From Polaromonas sp. (GTDB taxonomy: Bacteria > Pseudomonadota > Gammaproteobacteria > Burkholderiales > Burkholderiaceae_C): 64,000 bases of DNA. A program made the position numbers and the translations under genes. The stretch is from positions 47,102 through 111,101 of the forward strand of contig NZ_JAUXUP010000011.1 in assembly GCF_030680935.1 (NCBI RefSeq), in the 5' to 3' direction. Of the stretch, positions 43,273-52,159 are shown piece after piece (positions within the stretch are counted from its first letter, which is position 1; every line of letters begins with the position of its first letter). The notes under the pieces are model-generated. The model searched no databases. It worked only from the letters and a program-made list of their open reading frames with translations, and was not told the origin of the DNA.

Positions 43273-43504
43273 AACTCCGGTAGGAAAGTCAAGGGATTCA
43301 TCAACGCGAGTGGTCGGCTGGCGAAAAACCAGCCCGGATCATGTCGGATGAATAATTTGCCCACAAAAGCACCTGTTAAGCCCCTGTTGTTGGCAAACAG
43401 GCAGGGTAAGTCGCCAGCGATCAGCGGCGTGTAGGAAAGGGATGAAGGGGCGGTAAGGCGGTCAGCCCAATGCGCCTGGCCAAGCCCGGATTCTTACAGA
43501 TAAA

Positions 43505-43555
43505 ACCGCTTTCAGCCCTTAAGAGATAAGCGTAAGAAGCTCTCTTTTTGATAGC
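43505..43555 (-). repeat. Dispersed ATAGCTGCTTGCGC repeat, copy 9 (diverged)
   Basis: Minus-strand reading: GCTAT, 7-nt loop, AGAGCTTCTTACGC, spacer, AAGGGCTGAAAGC. It is the most worn copy but keeps the spacing. The rest of the 43273-43568 gap shows no gene. Confidence 0.7.
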
Positions 43556-43568
43556 GACCGCAAGGTTC

Positions 43569-44435
43569 CTAGACAGTACCTGCGGAAGTGCGGCGATGGG
43601 CCATGGCTTGCCCCAAGCGGACTGGGCCACCCGGCGCCCACGCGGGGTTGAAGTGGCAGGGCCCCTGAGGGAAAAGCAACACCACGGTGGAACCCAGCAA
43701 AAAGCGGCCCATTTCATCGCCCTGCGCCAGGTGCACCGCCTGCTGCCCTTCATAACGCCAGTCGCGCACTTCTCTGGTTCTGGGCGGGTTCACCACGCCG
43801 TGCCAGACCGTGGCCATGCTGCCCACAATGGTGGCGCCTACCAACACCAGCACAAACGGCCCCAGCACCGACTCAAACACACAGACCACACGCTCATTGC
43901 GCGCAAACAGGCCTGGCACGCCCCGGGCAGTGGCCGGATTGACCGAGAACAGCTCGCCCGGCACATAAATCATGCGAGTCAGACGCCCGGCTGCGGGCAT
44001 GTGGATGCGGTGGTAGTCACGCGGGCTCAGGTAAATCGTCGCGAAGCTGCCGTTGTCAAACTGCGCCGCCAGCGCACGGTCGCCACCGACCAGCGCGGTG
44101 GTGGAGTAGTGGTGCCCCTTGGCCTGAAAAACCTGATCACCTTCGATCTGGCCAAACTGACTCAGCGCACCGTCCACCGGGCAGATCAGGTCGGCCTGCG
44201 CCAGCGGGCGCGCGCCGGGCTTGAGCGCCCGCGTGAAAAAATCATTGAAGCTGGGGTAGCTGGTGATGTCCGGATTGGCGGCCTCTGTCATGTCGACGCC
44301 GTACTTGCCGACAAACCAGCGGATGATGCGCGTGGTGACTGCACCGCCGCGCATGCCGGCAATGTGGCTGCCAAACTCGGTCAGCGCCTGCTTGGGCAGG
44401 AGGTATTGCAGAAATACATCAAATCGTTCGGACAC
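43569..44435 (-). CDS. psd: Phosphatidylserine decarboxylase proenzyme
   Basis: The 288-residue product makes phosphatidylethanolamine from phosphatidylserine at the inner membrane. The self-cleavage site is LGST (Ser249 becomes the pyruvoyl group) in MGRFLLGSTVVLL. Catalytic-region Asp88 (CPVDGALS) and His145 (DYHRIHMP) are present. The start is the ATG at 44435. The upstream PQQ-dehydrogenase gene ends 64 nt before it on the same strand. Confidence 0.95.
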   Translation of the reverse strand: MSERFDVFLQYLLPKQALTEFGSHIAGMRGGAVTTRIIRWFVGKYGVDMTEAANPDITSYPSFNDFFTRALKPGARPLAQADLICPVDGALSQFGQIEGDQVFQAKGHHYSTTALVGGDRALAAQFDNGSFATIYLSPRDYHRIHMPAAGRLTRMIYVPGELFSVNPATARGVPGLFARNERVVCVFESVLGPFVLVLVGATIVGSMATVWHGVVNPPRTREVRDWRYEGQQAVHLAQGDEMGRFLLGSTVVLLFPQGPCHFNPAWAPGGPVRLGQAMAHRRTSAGTV

Positions 44436-44499
44436 GCGAGCTCACTGTGTGGTCTGGAAAGCGCCCATTCTATCGGCGCCCCTCTGACCAGCTATGAAC

Positions 44500-45651
44500 T
44501 CACTGTGGCTGCAGGCGTATCAGACCGCCCTGCGGGCTGTCGGTCAACACATACAGCAAGCCGTCTGGCCCCTGCCGTACGTCACGAATGCGGCCAGCGC
44601 CTTCCAGCAGCTTGTGCTCGCGCATCACTTTGCCCTTGAAGGGCTGGGCGAGCTCAATGCGGTTCAGGTAGCCAAACTTGAGCGAGCCAACAAACAGGTT
44701 GCCCTGCCAGTTCCTGCCGTATTTCTCGCTGGTCAAAAACGTCATGCCCGAGGGCGCGATCGACGGCACCCAGTAGTGCAGCGGCTGCTCCAGCCCAGCC
44801 CTGCTGGTGAGACCCTCGCCGATCTTGCCGCCGCCGTAGTTCTCGCCATAGGTGATCAACGGCCAGCCGTAATTGCGGCCAGCCTGTGGCAGATTGATCT
44901 CGTCACCACCCTGGGGGCCGTGTTCATGCGTCCAGTAAGTACCGTCGGGTGCCAGCGCTGCGCCCTGCATGTTGCGGTGGCCGTAGCTCCATATCTCTGG
45001 CAAGGCGCCGGCGCGGCCTGCAAAGGGGTTGTCCGGAGGCACACTGCCGTCTTTGTTGATGCGCACCACCTTGCCATGGTGGTTGTCGAGTTGTTGCGCA
45101 TCCTGCATGCGGGAATAACGATCGCCCAGCGTCAGAAAAAGCGTCCCATCGGACTTGCCGTCTCTTTGAGCCTCGACAATACGGCAGCCAAAATGCGCGC
45201 TGCTGGCAAATTTCGGTTTCTGGCTGAAGATCACCTGCACATCGTCCAGCCGGCTGTTGTCGGTTGCCAGCGTGGCACGCGCCAAGGCCGTGCTGTTGCC
45301 GCCGCCAGAAGCCGCTGCCTCGGAAAAGCAGAAGTAAATCCGGCGATTGCTGGCAAAGCCGCTATCGGTGATGACATCGAGCAAACCGCCCTGCCCGCCG
45401 GCATCAATCGCCGGCAGCCCCGGCAGCGGTGTGCCCAGCCTGCCGTCGGCTTCAATCACCCGCATGCGGCCAGGCCGCTCGGTCACCAGAAAACGCCCCT
45501 GCGGCAAAAAGGCCACTGCCCAGGGGTTTTGCAAACCTCCGGCAAGCGTCTCGGCGCGCACGCCCTGGGCTTTGACGGGGAGTCCCCAAAAAGCAACGAT
45601 CGCTACAAAAAATATAGCTGCGCGCGCACGGTACACAAGGGCTGGGGGCAT
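44500..45651 (-). CDS. PQQ-dependent aldose sugar dehydrogenase (YliI/Asd-type)
   Basis: The product has about 383 residues. A Sec signal (1-27, cut near VKAQG) leads into a six-bladed propeller with FLVTERPGRMRVIEADG, GHRNMQGAALAPDGTYWTHEHGP (conserved His/Arg for PQQ and Ca2+) and RNYGWPLITYGENY. It oxidises aldoses in the periplasm, passing electrons to the respiratory chain. The start chosen is the ATG at 45649-45651, with AGGAG at good distance; the ORF extension to 45717 is not supported. The first 17 codons lie entirely within a copy of the dispersed repeat, so the signal peptide has been built from it. Confidence 0.9.
   Translation of the reverse strand: MPPALVYRARAAIFFVAIVAFWGLPVKAQGVRAETLAGGLQNPWAVAFLPQGRFLVTERPGRMRVIEADGRLGTPLPGLPAIDAGGQGGLLDVITDSGFASNRRIYFCFSEAAASGGGNSTALARATLATDNSRLDDVQVIFSQKPKFASSAHFGCRIVEAQRDGKSDGTLFLTLGDRYSRMQDAQQLDNHHGKVVRINKDGSVPPDNPFAGRAGALPEIWSYGHRNMQGAALAPDGTYWTHEHGPQGGDEINLPQAGRNYGWPLITYGENYGGGKIGEGLTSRAGLEQPLHYWVPSIAPSGMTFLTSEKYGRNWQGNLFVGSLKFGYLNRIELAQPFKGKVMREHKLLEGAGRIRDVRQGPDGLLYVLTDSPQGGLIRLQPQ
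45602..45649 (+). repeat. Dispersed ATAGCTGCTTGCGC repeat, copy 10 (within a signal peptide)
   Basis: The plus-strand reading is GCTAC, 7-nt loop, ATAGCTGCGCGCGCA, spacer, CAAGGGCTGGGGGC. On the minus strand it codes for PPALVYRARAAIFFVA at the start of the sugar dehydrogenase, including the signal peptide's basic region and the start of its hydrophobic core. Confidence 0.85.
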
Positions 45652-45792
45652 AACTGACTCCTGAGAATGAAAGAATCGCCTCACCTTCCGGTCAAGCTTG
45701 CAAATATGCCATTGCACGGGTAAATGAGCCAGTCCAGGGGCTTTCAGGTCGGGGGCGATTTCAATCAGGATCGATCTTGTTGTTCTAAATCG

Positions 45793-45813
45793 TTACAAAT
45801 CAACAGTTTGTAA
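45793..45813. promoter_or_regulatory. Inverted repeat upstream of the NlpC/P60 gene
   Basis: TTACAAA, seven bases, TTTGTAA is a perfect inverted repeat in an AT-rich upstream region. It lies about 60 nt before the ATG and could be an operator. I cannot name the regulator. Confidence 0.4.
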
Positions 45814-45874
45814 AGGTAATCTAGAAAAAACTTTAGCTTGACGTAGGACAAGTCCTTCAAGTAACCTAGCGGCC

Positions 45875-46423
45875 ATGCGTTTCACCCTGGTTCTCACCAC
45901 TTTCCTGCTCGCCGCCAGCGCCCATGCTGCGCCGGGTCAGGCAGGCGACGACATGGACAAGTTTCTTGCCGACAAAGGGTTGCTGAACCGCCTGGATCAG
46001 GTGCGCCAGTCGGTGGGCCACAAGGCGTCTGAGCTGGTGGTCAACGCCATGGGTTTTCTGGGCGTACCGTACCGGCGCGGCGGCAATTCGGCAGAAACCG
46101 GATTTGATTGCAGCGGTTTTGTGGTTGCCATGTACGAACAGACGATCGGGCTGGTTCTGCCACGCCGCGCAGAGCAGCAAGCCGCAGCGACGCAAAACAT
46201 CGATAAAAATGACCTGCAGCCTGGCGATCTGGTGTTCTTCAACACCCTGAAACGCACCTTCAGCCATGTCGGCATCTACGTCGGCGATGGCAAGTTCATC
46301 CACTCCCCCAAACCGGGTGCTGAAGTTCGGGTGGAAAGCATGGGCGTGGCCTACTGGGCACGCCGCTTTGATGGCGCCCGCCGCGTGACCAATGTGTCGG
46401 CCGCCCCGGCCTCCGGCGAATAA
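45875..46423 (+). CDS. NlpC/P60 family cell-wall endopeptidase
   Basis: The 182-residue secreted hydrolase has a signal ending SAHA. The catalytic triad is Cys79 (FDCSGFV), His131 (FSHVGIYVG) and His143 (KFIHSP). It probably cuts the D-Glu-(meso-DAP) bond in peptidoglycan stem peptides. The N-terminal part before the catalytic domain is short, with no binding module. It stands alone with its own promoter region. Confidence 0.93.
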   Translation: MRFTLVLTTFLLAASAHAAPGQAGDDMDKFLADKGLLNRLDQVRQSVGHKASELVVNAMGFLGVPYRRGGNSAETGFDCSGFVVAMYEQTIGLVLPRRAEQQAAATQNIDKNDLQPGDLVFFNTLKRTFSHVGIYVGDGKFIHSPKPGAEVRVESMGVAYWARRFDGARRVTNVSAAPASGE

Positions 46424-46457
46424 GCAGGCCCTGCGCCCTGGGGGGCGTTAACCAGCA

Positions 46458-47456
46458 TTAGTCGGCCTTGACGCCGGCGTCCTTGATCACCTTGGCCCAT
46501 TTGGCGGTTTCGGCCGCGATGAAAGCGTCAAACTCTTCAGGCGAGCCGCCGGCGCCAAAAGTCCCCATCGCATCCAGACGCACGCGGGTTTCGTCGCTGC
46601 GGATGATGCGGCCAACCTCGTCCGACATGCGCTTGATGATGTCTTTGGGAGTAGCCGCAGGGGCCAACATGCCGGCCCAGGTACTGCCGGTAAAACCGGC
46701 AAAACCCTGCTCGATAAAGGTCGGCACATCCGGAACACCCGGCAGCCGGCGGTCACTGGCGACACCGATCAGCCTGACCTTGCCGGCCTTGCCCTGGTTG
46801 ATCAGCCCGGTGGCGGCATCAAAAAACAGCTGGATCTGCCCGCCCATCAGGTCCGTCAGCGCCGGCACAGCTCCCCGGTAGGGTATGTGCACCATGTATG
46901 TTTTGGTCAGGGATTTGAGCAGTTCGCTGGTCAGGTGCGCGGCCGAGCCGTTGCCCGACGAGCCAAAGCTGACCTTGCCGGGATTGGCCCGCGCATAGGC
47001 GATCAACTCTTTGGCGGTCTTGAAAGGTGCGTCGTTGTTGACGGCAGCCAGCAGCGGCGACACGCCCATCAGCGAGACACCGGTCAAATCCTTGCGTGGG
47101 TCGTAGGGCAACTTGGGGTAAAGCGTGGTGTTGGCGGCGTAGGCCGCAATCACCACCGCAAAGGTGCTGCCATCGGCCGGCGCCTTGGCCAGCATGTCCA
47201 CCCCGATGATGCTGTTGGCGCCCGGTTTGTTGTCAACCGTGACCGTTTGCTGCAAGCGATTTTGCAGGCCCACCTGCACAATGCGCGCCATCTGGTCGGT
47301 AAAACCGCCCGGCGTGTAAGGCACGATGATGCGAATCGGCTTGTTCGGCCAGGCCGGCTGGGCCAACAGCGGCGCGCATATTGAGGCTGCACCGGCGCTG
47401 ATGGCCAGGTTGAAGCGACGGCGTGAGAGGGAACGGGGGGACGTAAATTCAGTCAT
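46458..47456 (-). CDS. Bug/TctC-type tripartite tricarboxylate receptor
   Basis: The 332-residue product has a twin-arginine-like signal (SRRRFNLAIS, cut near LLAQPA). Family blocks are IIVPYTPGGFTDQMARIV, DNKPGANSIIGVDMLA, SSGNGSAAHLTSELL and HIPYRGAVPALTDLMGG. It is an orphan receptor without TctA/B nearby. It differs enough from the receptor at 34.2 kb to bind another ligand. The start is the ATG at 47456. Confidence 0.92.
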   Translation of the reverse strand: MTEFTSPRSLSRRRFNLAISAGAASICAPLLAQPAWPNKPIRIIVPYTPGGFTDQMARIVQVGLQNRLQQTVTVDNKPGANSIIGVDMLAKAPADGSTFAVVIAAYAANTTLYPKLPYDPRKDLTGVSLMGVSPLLAAVNNDAPFKTAKELIAYARANPGKVSFGSSGNGSAAHLTSELLKSLTKTYMVHIPYRGAVPALTDLMGGQIQLFFDAATGLINQGKAGKVRLIGVASDRRLPGVPDVPTFIEQGFAGFTGSTWAGMLAPAATPKDIIKRMSDEVGRIIRSDETRVRLDAMGTFGAGGSPEEFDAFIAAETAKWAKVIKDAGVKAD

Positions 47457-47874
47457 GGCTTCTCCAGAGGGGTGACCCATTCTGGGCCAGCCGCCGGTTA
47501 CCGGCCTAGCGGGTTTGTCCCGAAGCTGCCTGGCATGCAGGGCAGCGGTGACACCTGTGCGACGGCTGCGATTCTGCAGCGCAGAATCGAGCCTTCACGA
47601 CGGCTTCGCCCGGTACCCGGCTGCCGAGATGCCTGAGCTACTCGTGGGGAGGGCTCCTCTGTGCGCCGCGAGCCCGGTCGTTGTTGAAACCCTGTGGCAG
47701 CCCTTGGGGAGGGAGGCCAGAGCAACGAAGCCTGCACCGCCCTGCCACGCCGCTGCATCCAGCAGCATGTGCGGCATGGGGACCGCAGGGTTCACCACGC
47801 CCGCGCGCAAGCGACGTGTACCAACCCCACGGCCTCTCCAGTAAACTGAGGATGGCGAAAACTTCTGGTTCCAA
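47457..47874. other. Gene-free stretch upstream of the hydrolase-LuxR fusion
   Basis: About 418 bp with no supported gene. Short frames in several phases lack ribosome sites and domain signals, and GC-rich, slightly repetitive text (GGGAGG blocks) suggests a decayed gene. The right end must hold the promoter of the fusion gene. None of the CTACGGTA sites found downstream of the fusion is present here. Confidence 0.45.
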
Positions 47875-48930
47875 ATGACACTGCAACAAGACATACGCTT
47901 TTGCACCAGCGCAGACGGTGTGAAGATCGCAACCACGTCAACCGGCTCCGGCACACCCATTGTCCGGGCTGGAACCTGGCTTAGCCACCTGGAGTGTGAT
48001 GCGCGTCATGAAGAGCCACAGGCCTACATACGAGCGCTCAGCCGGGGATTTTCTTATGTGCGGTATGACTCGCGAGGTTGTGGCCTGTCGGACCGCAAGG
48101 TGCCGTCGCTGTCTTTTGAAGACGGCGTCACTGACCTGGAAGCCGTCGTGGCCTCCAGAGGCCTGAAGAAATTTGCATTGCTGGGTATTTCCATGGGGGC
48201 GGCAACTTCGATTGCCTACGCTGTACGCCACCCGGACCAGGTGTCTCACTTGGTTCTTTTCAGCGGATTTGCAACGTCCGTTTTCAGCACCCCAAGCGTC
48301 AGCCAAAACGCCATCGATCAGGCTGAGCTGGTGATCAAAAGTGCGGAAGTCGGCTGGAACAGCCCCAAGTCGATCTTTCGCAAGCTGTTTGTGGCTCAGT
48401 TGCTTGGCAACGCCACCCCGGAGCAGCAGCGTGAACTGGAAGAGCGCATGCAACTTTCCATGACGCCCGAGATGGCGACGGCTTACCTGCGAAACAATTT
48501 CTCTATCAACGTGAGGGAACTCTGCGCGCAGGTGAACGTACCCACCCTGGTTTTTCATTGCCGCAAGGATGAAATGATCGGCTTCGAGCAGGGTCGCAAG
48601 ATGGCTTCGCTGATCCCCGGTGCCCGGTTTGTAGCGTTGGAAGCCCAGGGTCACATCCTCCTCTCCACCGAACCGGCCATGCAGGTTTTTGAGGCCGAGC
48701 TGGGCACATTCTTGGGTAACACGGGACCGACACCCCAACTAACCCCGAGACAAGCTGAAGTTCTTCAGGCTGTGGCTCACGGGCATACCGACAAGGAAGT
48801 GGCCAAAGCCCTGAACTTGAGCCCTCGCACGGTAGAGATGCACATGTCGGGGGCCATGAAAGCACTGAGTTGCTCGACCCGAGCCGAAGCCGTACATCGC
48901 GCAGGCGCTCTCGGCCTGCTCAACGGCTAA
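47875..48930 (+). CDS. Alpha/beta-hydrolase fused to a LuxR-type DNA-binding domain
   Basis: The 351-residue product joins an alpha/beta-hydrolase fold (about 1-283) to a C-terminal LuxR helix-turn-helix (about 288-351). The hydrolase keeps a full candidate triad: Ser106 (GISMGAA), Asp232 (CRKDEM) and His260 (QGHIL). The HTH has LTPRQAEVLQAVAHGHTDKE and LNLSPRTVEMHMSGAM, including the usual recognition helix. The fusion suggests a regulator that senses or hydrolyses a small ligand. The gene is followed by two small genes across a strongly palindromic region, and may control them. It lies in a short plus-strand set with no other regulator. Confidence 0.85.
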   Translation: MTLQQDIRFCTSADGVKIATTSTGSGTPIVRAGTWLSHLECDARHEEPQAYIRALSRGFSYVRYDSRGCGLSDRKVPSLSFEDGVTDLEAVVASRGLKKFALLGISMGAATSIAYAVRHPDQVSHLVLFSGFATSVFSTPSVSQNAIDQAELVIKSAEVGWNSPKSIFRKLFVAQLLGNATPEQQRELEERMQLSMTPEMATAYLRNNFSINVRELCAQVNVPTLVFHCRKDEMIGFEQGRKMASLIPGARFVALEAQGHILLSTEPAMQVFEAELGTFLGNTGPTPQLTPRQAEVLQAVAHGHTDKEVAKALNLSPRTVEMHMSGAMKALSCSTRAEAVHRAGALGLLNG

Positions 48931-48947
48931 GCAGGGCTCTTGCGGTC

Positions 48948-48992
48948 GACTACGGTAAACACTACCGTAGTCAGAGAGGCCATTTACCGTAG
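48948..48992. promoter_or_regulatory. CTACGGTA palindrome cluster (putative LuxR-type operator)
   Basis: 10-base arms GACTACGGTA and TACCGTAGTC flank a 5-base centre (48948-48972). A third copy, TTTACCGTAG, follows in inverted orientation (48983-48992). It sits 18 nt after the fusion-gene stop and about 70 nt before the DUF2917 start. It may be the binding site for the fused regulator, or a hairpin; no T-run follows, so a simple terminator is less likely. Confidence 0.65.
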
Positions 48993-49061
48993 CAAGCTCA
49001 CTTGTCCAGGCGGACTGTAAAAACCATACTTTCTCCATCAGCAACACCACTGGAGAAAGCC

Positions 49062-49400
49062 ATGAACCTCGTCCTACCCGTCGCAATTCACGACACCCGT
49101 TCCATCGCCAGATGGTTACGATCCAAAGCCTTCGACGGCATCCGTCAGACCGGGCAGGACACTTGCACACGCCCCGGCGTTCAGGAGATCGCCAAAAACA
49201 GGATCCTGGAAGTCAAACAGGCGCTGGGGATGACTATCGAATGCCTTGAAGGCTCTGTCTGGGTCACGCTGGATGGCGACAGGCGCGATGTGGTACTTGA
49301 CGCTGGCCACACCTTCAATGTGGACCGCAAACAACGTACCTTGATTCAGGCCCTGGATACAGCACGTGTCCGCTTGATTCAACCGGCCTGCGCCCTTTGA
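49062..49400 (+). CDS. DUF2917 family protein
   Basis: The 112-residue protein has a cupin-like core: LEGSVWVTLDGD, VLDAGHTFNVD and RTLIQALDTARVRL, which match DUF2917 as I remember it. It has no signal peptide. Function is unknown. The start is the ATG at 49062 with GGAGA 8 nt upstream; an upstream extension is not supported. It lies between the palindromic region and the second hydrolase, so it may be the first gene of a regulated pair. Confidence 0.75.
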   Translation: MNLVLPVAIHDTRSIARWLRSKAFDGIRQTGQDTCTRPGVQEIAKNRILEVKQALGMTIECLEGSVWVTLDGDRRDVVLDAGHTFNVDRKQRTLIQALDTARVRLIQPACAL

Positions 49401-49415
49401 AAAGGAACTGGCATC

Positions 49416-50225
49416 ATGATCACACCCCCCCAAGGTACGGTGGAGTATCAGGAAAGCGGCGACGGACAGACCATCGTTTTTGTGCCGGGCTCCTTCTCCG
49501 CAGGGTCTTCATGGCGCAACATCAGTACGCCCTTGTCTGAACGCTATCGCACCATCACCACCAGTTTGTCCGGCTACGGGAAAACGCAGGAACGGCGCAA
49601 GCCCGGTGGCACCCACATGGAAGATGAGATGGACGTGCTCGAAGCCGTTTTATACAGAGCTGATGCGCCCGTGCATCTGGTGGCTCACTCATTCGGCGCC
49701 TGGGTCGCTTTGAGTATGGCCATACGCCGCAGTCCGAAATTGATGAGCATGACCCTGTTGGAGCCCACGGCCTTCAATCTATTGGGTTTGGGCGGGGAGT
49801 CCGCATTGAACCGGGAGGTCCATGCCATGACAGATCGTTATATGACCGACTGGGAGAGCGGGAATCAGCAGGCGGTCCGCCATGTCATCGACTTTTATGG
49901 CGAAACCGGAACTTTTGATGCCTATCCTCCTGCGGTTCAGGAAAAGTTGATTGGCCAGACGCCAACCAATATCCTCGACTGGAAGACTGGTTATGCAGAC
50001 CCCATGAAACTTGCAGACCTTGCCGCGGTGAAAGTACCCACACTGGTTGTGTGCGGCGGGTCCAGCCACAGGGCCATGCAGCGGTGCAACCAGTTGCTTG
50101 TTGACCGCCTGCCCCGGGCGCAAATCATGACCCTGGAAGGTGCGAACCATTTCATGATCGGATCCCACGCGTCGGCATTGGCGCATGCCATCGAACAACA
50201 CACTCGCGCAGTTACGTCCGGGTGA
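49416..50225 (+). CDS. Alpha/beta-hydrolase
   Basis: The 269-residue product has the nucleophile elbow VAHSFGAW (Ser92) and the catalytic His245 (GANHFMIG). The oxyanion region is FVPGSFSAGSSW. The usual Asp in the strand before the last helix is not obvious; that place reads VVCGGSSHRAM, so the acid may come from elsewhere. The substrate is unknown. It lies 15 nt after the DUF2917 stop and likely shares its transcript. Confidence 0.88.
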   Translation: MITPPQGTVEYQESGDGQTIVFVPGSFSAGSSWRNISTPLSERYRTITTSLSGYGKTQERRKPGGTHMEDEMDVLEAVLYRADAPVHLVAHSFGAWVALSMAIRRSPKLMSMTLLEPTAFNLLGLGGESALNREVHAMTDRYMTDWESGNQQAVRHVIDFYGETGTFDAYPPAVQEKLIGQTPTNILDWKTGYADPMKLADLAAVKVPTLVVCGGSSHRAMQRCNQLLVDRLPRAQIMTLEGANHFMIGSHASALAHAIEQHTRAVTSG

Positions 50226-50257
50226 CATTTTCGACGCGTCGGTCAGCCAGACGACAA

Positions 50258-50287
50258 AAAGCCCGAACCGGTAAAGGCTCGGGCTTT
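50258..50287. terminator. Bidirectional terminator between hydrolase and lpd
   Basis: The hairpin AAAGCCCGAACC...GGCTCGGGCTTT has one mismatch and is flanked by A- and T-runs on both sides. It sits between convergent genes, so it can end both transcripts. Confidence 0.88.
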
Positions 50288-50310
50288 GCAGGGTGGCTCG
50301 GAAACTTGTT

Positions 50311-52137
50311 CTACTTGCGAGCCGGCGGCAAATCCGTACAACTGCCATGCGCCACCTCCGCCGCCATGCCAATGCTTTCGCCCAGCGTCGGATGCGGGTG
50401 GATGGTTTTGCCGATGTCTACCGCGTCGGCGCCCATCTCGATGGCCAGGGCCACCTCGCCGATCATGTCGCCAGCGTGCGTGCCGACCATGCCGCCGCCC
50501 AGAATCTTGCCGTGGCCGTGTGCCTCGGGGCTGTCATCAAACAGCAGTTTGGTGACGCCTTCGTCACGCCCGTTGGCAATCGCGCGGCCTGACGCGTTCC
50601 AGGGGAACAGGCCTTTTTTGACCTTGATGCCCTGGGCTTTGGCCTGGTCTTCGGTCAGGCCTACCCAGGCGATCTCGGGGTCGGTATAGGCCACGCTCGG
50701 GATCACGCGGGCATTGAAGGCGGCGCTGGCCAGCTCTTTGTTGCCTTGCAATTCACCGGCAATCACTTCAGCCGCCACATGGGCTTCGTGTACCGCCTTG
50801 TGTGCCAGCATGGGTTGGCCGACGATGTCACCGATCGCAAAGATGTGCGACACGTTGGTGCGCATCTGGATATCGACGGGGATGAAACCCCTGTCGGTCA
50901 CGCTGACGCCTGCTTTCTCTGCCGCAATTTTTTTGCCATTGGGTGTGCGGCCCACGGCCTGCAGCACGAGGTCGTAGGTCTGTGGGGCGGGAGCGCCCTC
51001 GCCTTCAAACGTGACTTCAATGCCCTTGGCTGTTGCTTTGGCGCCTACGGTTTTGGTCTTGAGCATGATGTTGTCAAAACGTGGCGCATTCATCTTCTGC
51101 CAGACTTTCACCAGGTCGCGGTCGGCGCCCTGCATCAGTCCGTCCATCATTTCGACCACGTCGAGGCGCGCACCCAGCGTGCTGTAGACGGTGCCCATCT
51201 CCAGGCCAATGATGCCGCCGCCCAGGATCAACATGCGCTTGGGAACTTCTTTCAGGTTCAGGGCGCCGGTGGAATCCACGACACGCGGGTCTTCCGGCAT
51301 GAAGGGCAGGCGCACCGCCTGCGAGCCGGCGGCGATGATGCAGTTCTTGAAGGCAATGGTCTGCTTTTTTCCGGTTTTCTCCTGCGCGCCGCCAGAGGTT
51401 TCTTCCACCTGCACATGGTTGGCGCTCACAAAAGCGCCATAACCGCGCACCACTGTGACCTTGCGCATTTTGGCCATCGCGGCCAGACCGCCGGTCAGCT
51501 TGCCAACGACTTTCTCCTTGTGCGTGCGCAGCTTGCCAATGTCCAGCGTGGGTTCACCAAAACTCACGCCCAGGCTGTCGAAGTGTTTGACCTCGTCCAT
51601 CACCGCGGCGACGTGCAGCAGCGCCTTGGACGGGATGCAACCGACGTTCAGGCAGACACCTCCGAGGGTGGCATAACGCTCGACCAGCACAACTTTCAAG
51701 CCGAGATCCGCCGCACGGAAAGCGGCCGAATAACCACCCGGACCGGCGCCCAGCACCAGCAGGTCGCAGTCCAGATCGGCTGTGCCGGCAAAACTGGCAG
51801 CGGCTGGAGTCGCTACTGATTTTGTAGCTGTTTTCTCAGGTGGGATATGGGCTGCAGCCTGTTTTGGCTCTGTATTTTTCGCTGCAGGCGCCGCAGCACC
51901 TTCGGTCTCCAGAACCAGTACGACGCTTCCTTGTTTGACCTTGTCGCCAAGTTTGACTTTGAGTTCTTTCACGACACCCGCGTCGCTGGACGGAATTTCC
52001 ATCGACGCCTTGTCGCTTTCGACCGTCATCAAACTCTGGTCCAGCTTGATGCTGTCGCCGGCCTTGACCAGCAGCTCAATCACCGACACCTCGTCGAAGT
52101 CGCCAATGTCGGGAATTTTTATGTCTATCAATGCCAT
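50311..52137 (-). CDS. lpdA: Dihydrolipoyl dehydrogenase (E3) with N-terminal lipoyl domain
   Basis: The 608-residue product has a lipoyl domain (about 1-80, lysine in [11 protein letters not shown]) followed by an Ala/Pro/Lys-rich linker and a flavoprotein disulfide reductase. The redox pair is in [16 protein letters not shown] binding is in [17 protein letters not shown]. The catalytic His-Glu pair is in [11 protein letters not shown] at the C-terminus. It reoxidises dihydrolipoyl groups of the pyruvate dehydrogenase complex with NAD+. The lipoyl-carrying form is common in Neisseria and Burkholderiales. A copy of the dispersed repeat forms residues 91-109 of the linker. Confidence 0.95.
   Translation of the reverse strand: MALIDIKIPDIGDFDEVSVIELLVKAGDSIKLDQSLMTVESDKASMEIPSSDAGVVKELKVKLGDKVKQGSVVLVLETEGAAAPAAKNTEPKQAAAHIPPEKTATKSVATPAAASFAGTADLDCDLLVLGAGPGGYSAAFRAADLGLKVVLVERYATLGGVCLNVGCIPSKALLHVAAVMDEVKHFDSLGVSFGEPTLDIGKLRTHKEKVVGKLTGGLAAMAKMRKVTVVRGYGAFVSANHVQVEETSGGAQEKTGKKQTIAFKNCIIAAGSQAVRLPFMPEDPRVVDSTGALNLKEVPKRMLILGGGIIGLEMGTVYSTLGARLDVVEMMDGLMQGADRDLVKVWQKMNAPRFDNIMLKTKTVGAKATAKGIEVTFEGEGAPAPQTYDLVLQAVGRTPNGKKIAAEKAGVSVTDRGFIPVDIQMRTNVSHIFAIGDIVGQPMLAHKAVHEAHVAAEVIAGELQGNKELASAAFNARVIPSVAYTDPEIAWVGLTEDQAKAQGIKVKKGLFPWNASGRAIANGRDEGVTKLLFDDSPEAHGHGKILGGGMVGTHAGDMIGEVALAIEMGADAVDIGKTIHPHPTLGESIGMAAEVAHGSCTDLPPARK
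51812..51866 (+). repeat. Dispersed ATAGCTGCTTGCGC repeat, copy 11 (in lpdA linker)
   Basis: Plus-strand reading: GCTAC, 7 nt, GTAGCTGTTTTCTCA, spacer, ATGGGCTGCAGCC. On the minus strand it codes for about [18 protein letters not shown] between the lipoyl domain and the flavoprotein of lpdA. Confidence 0.75.
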
Positions 52138-52159
52138 GTTTTCTGTCTCCGCTGGTCGT

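Noticed and set aside
47498-47960. Several 80-120 residue frames in the gap before the hydrolase-LuxR fusion
   Set aside because: No ribosome sites, mutually overlapping on both strands, no domain signal.
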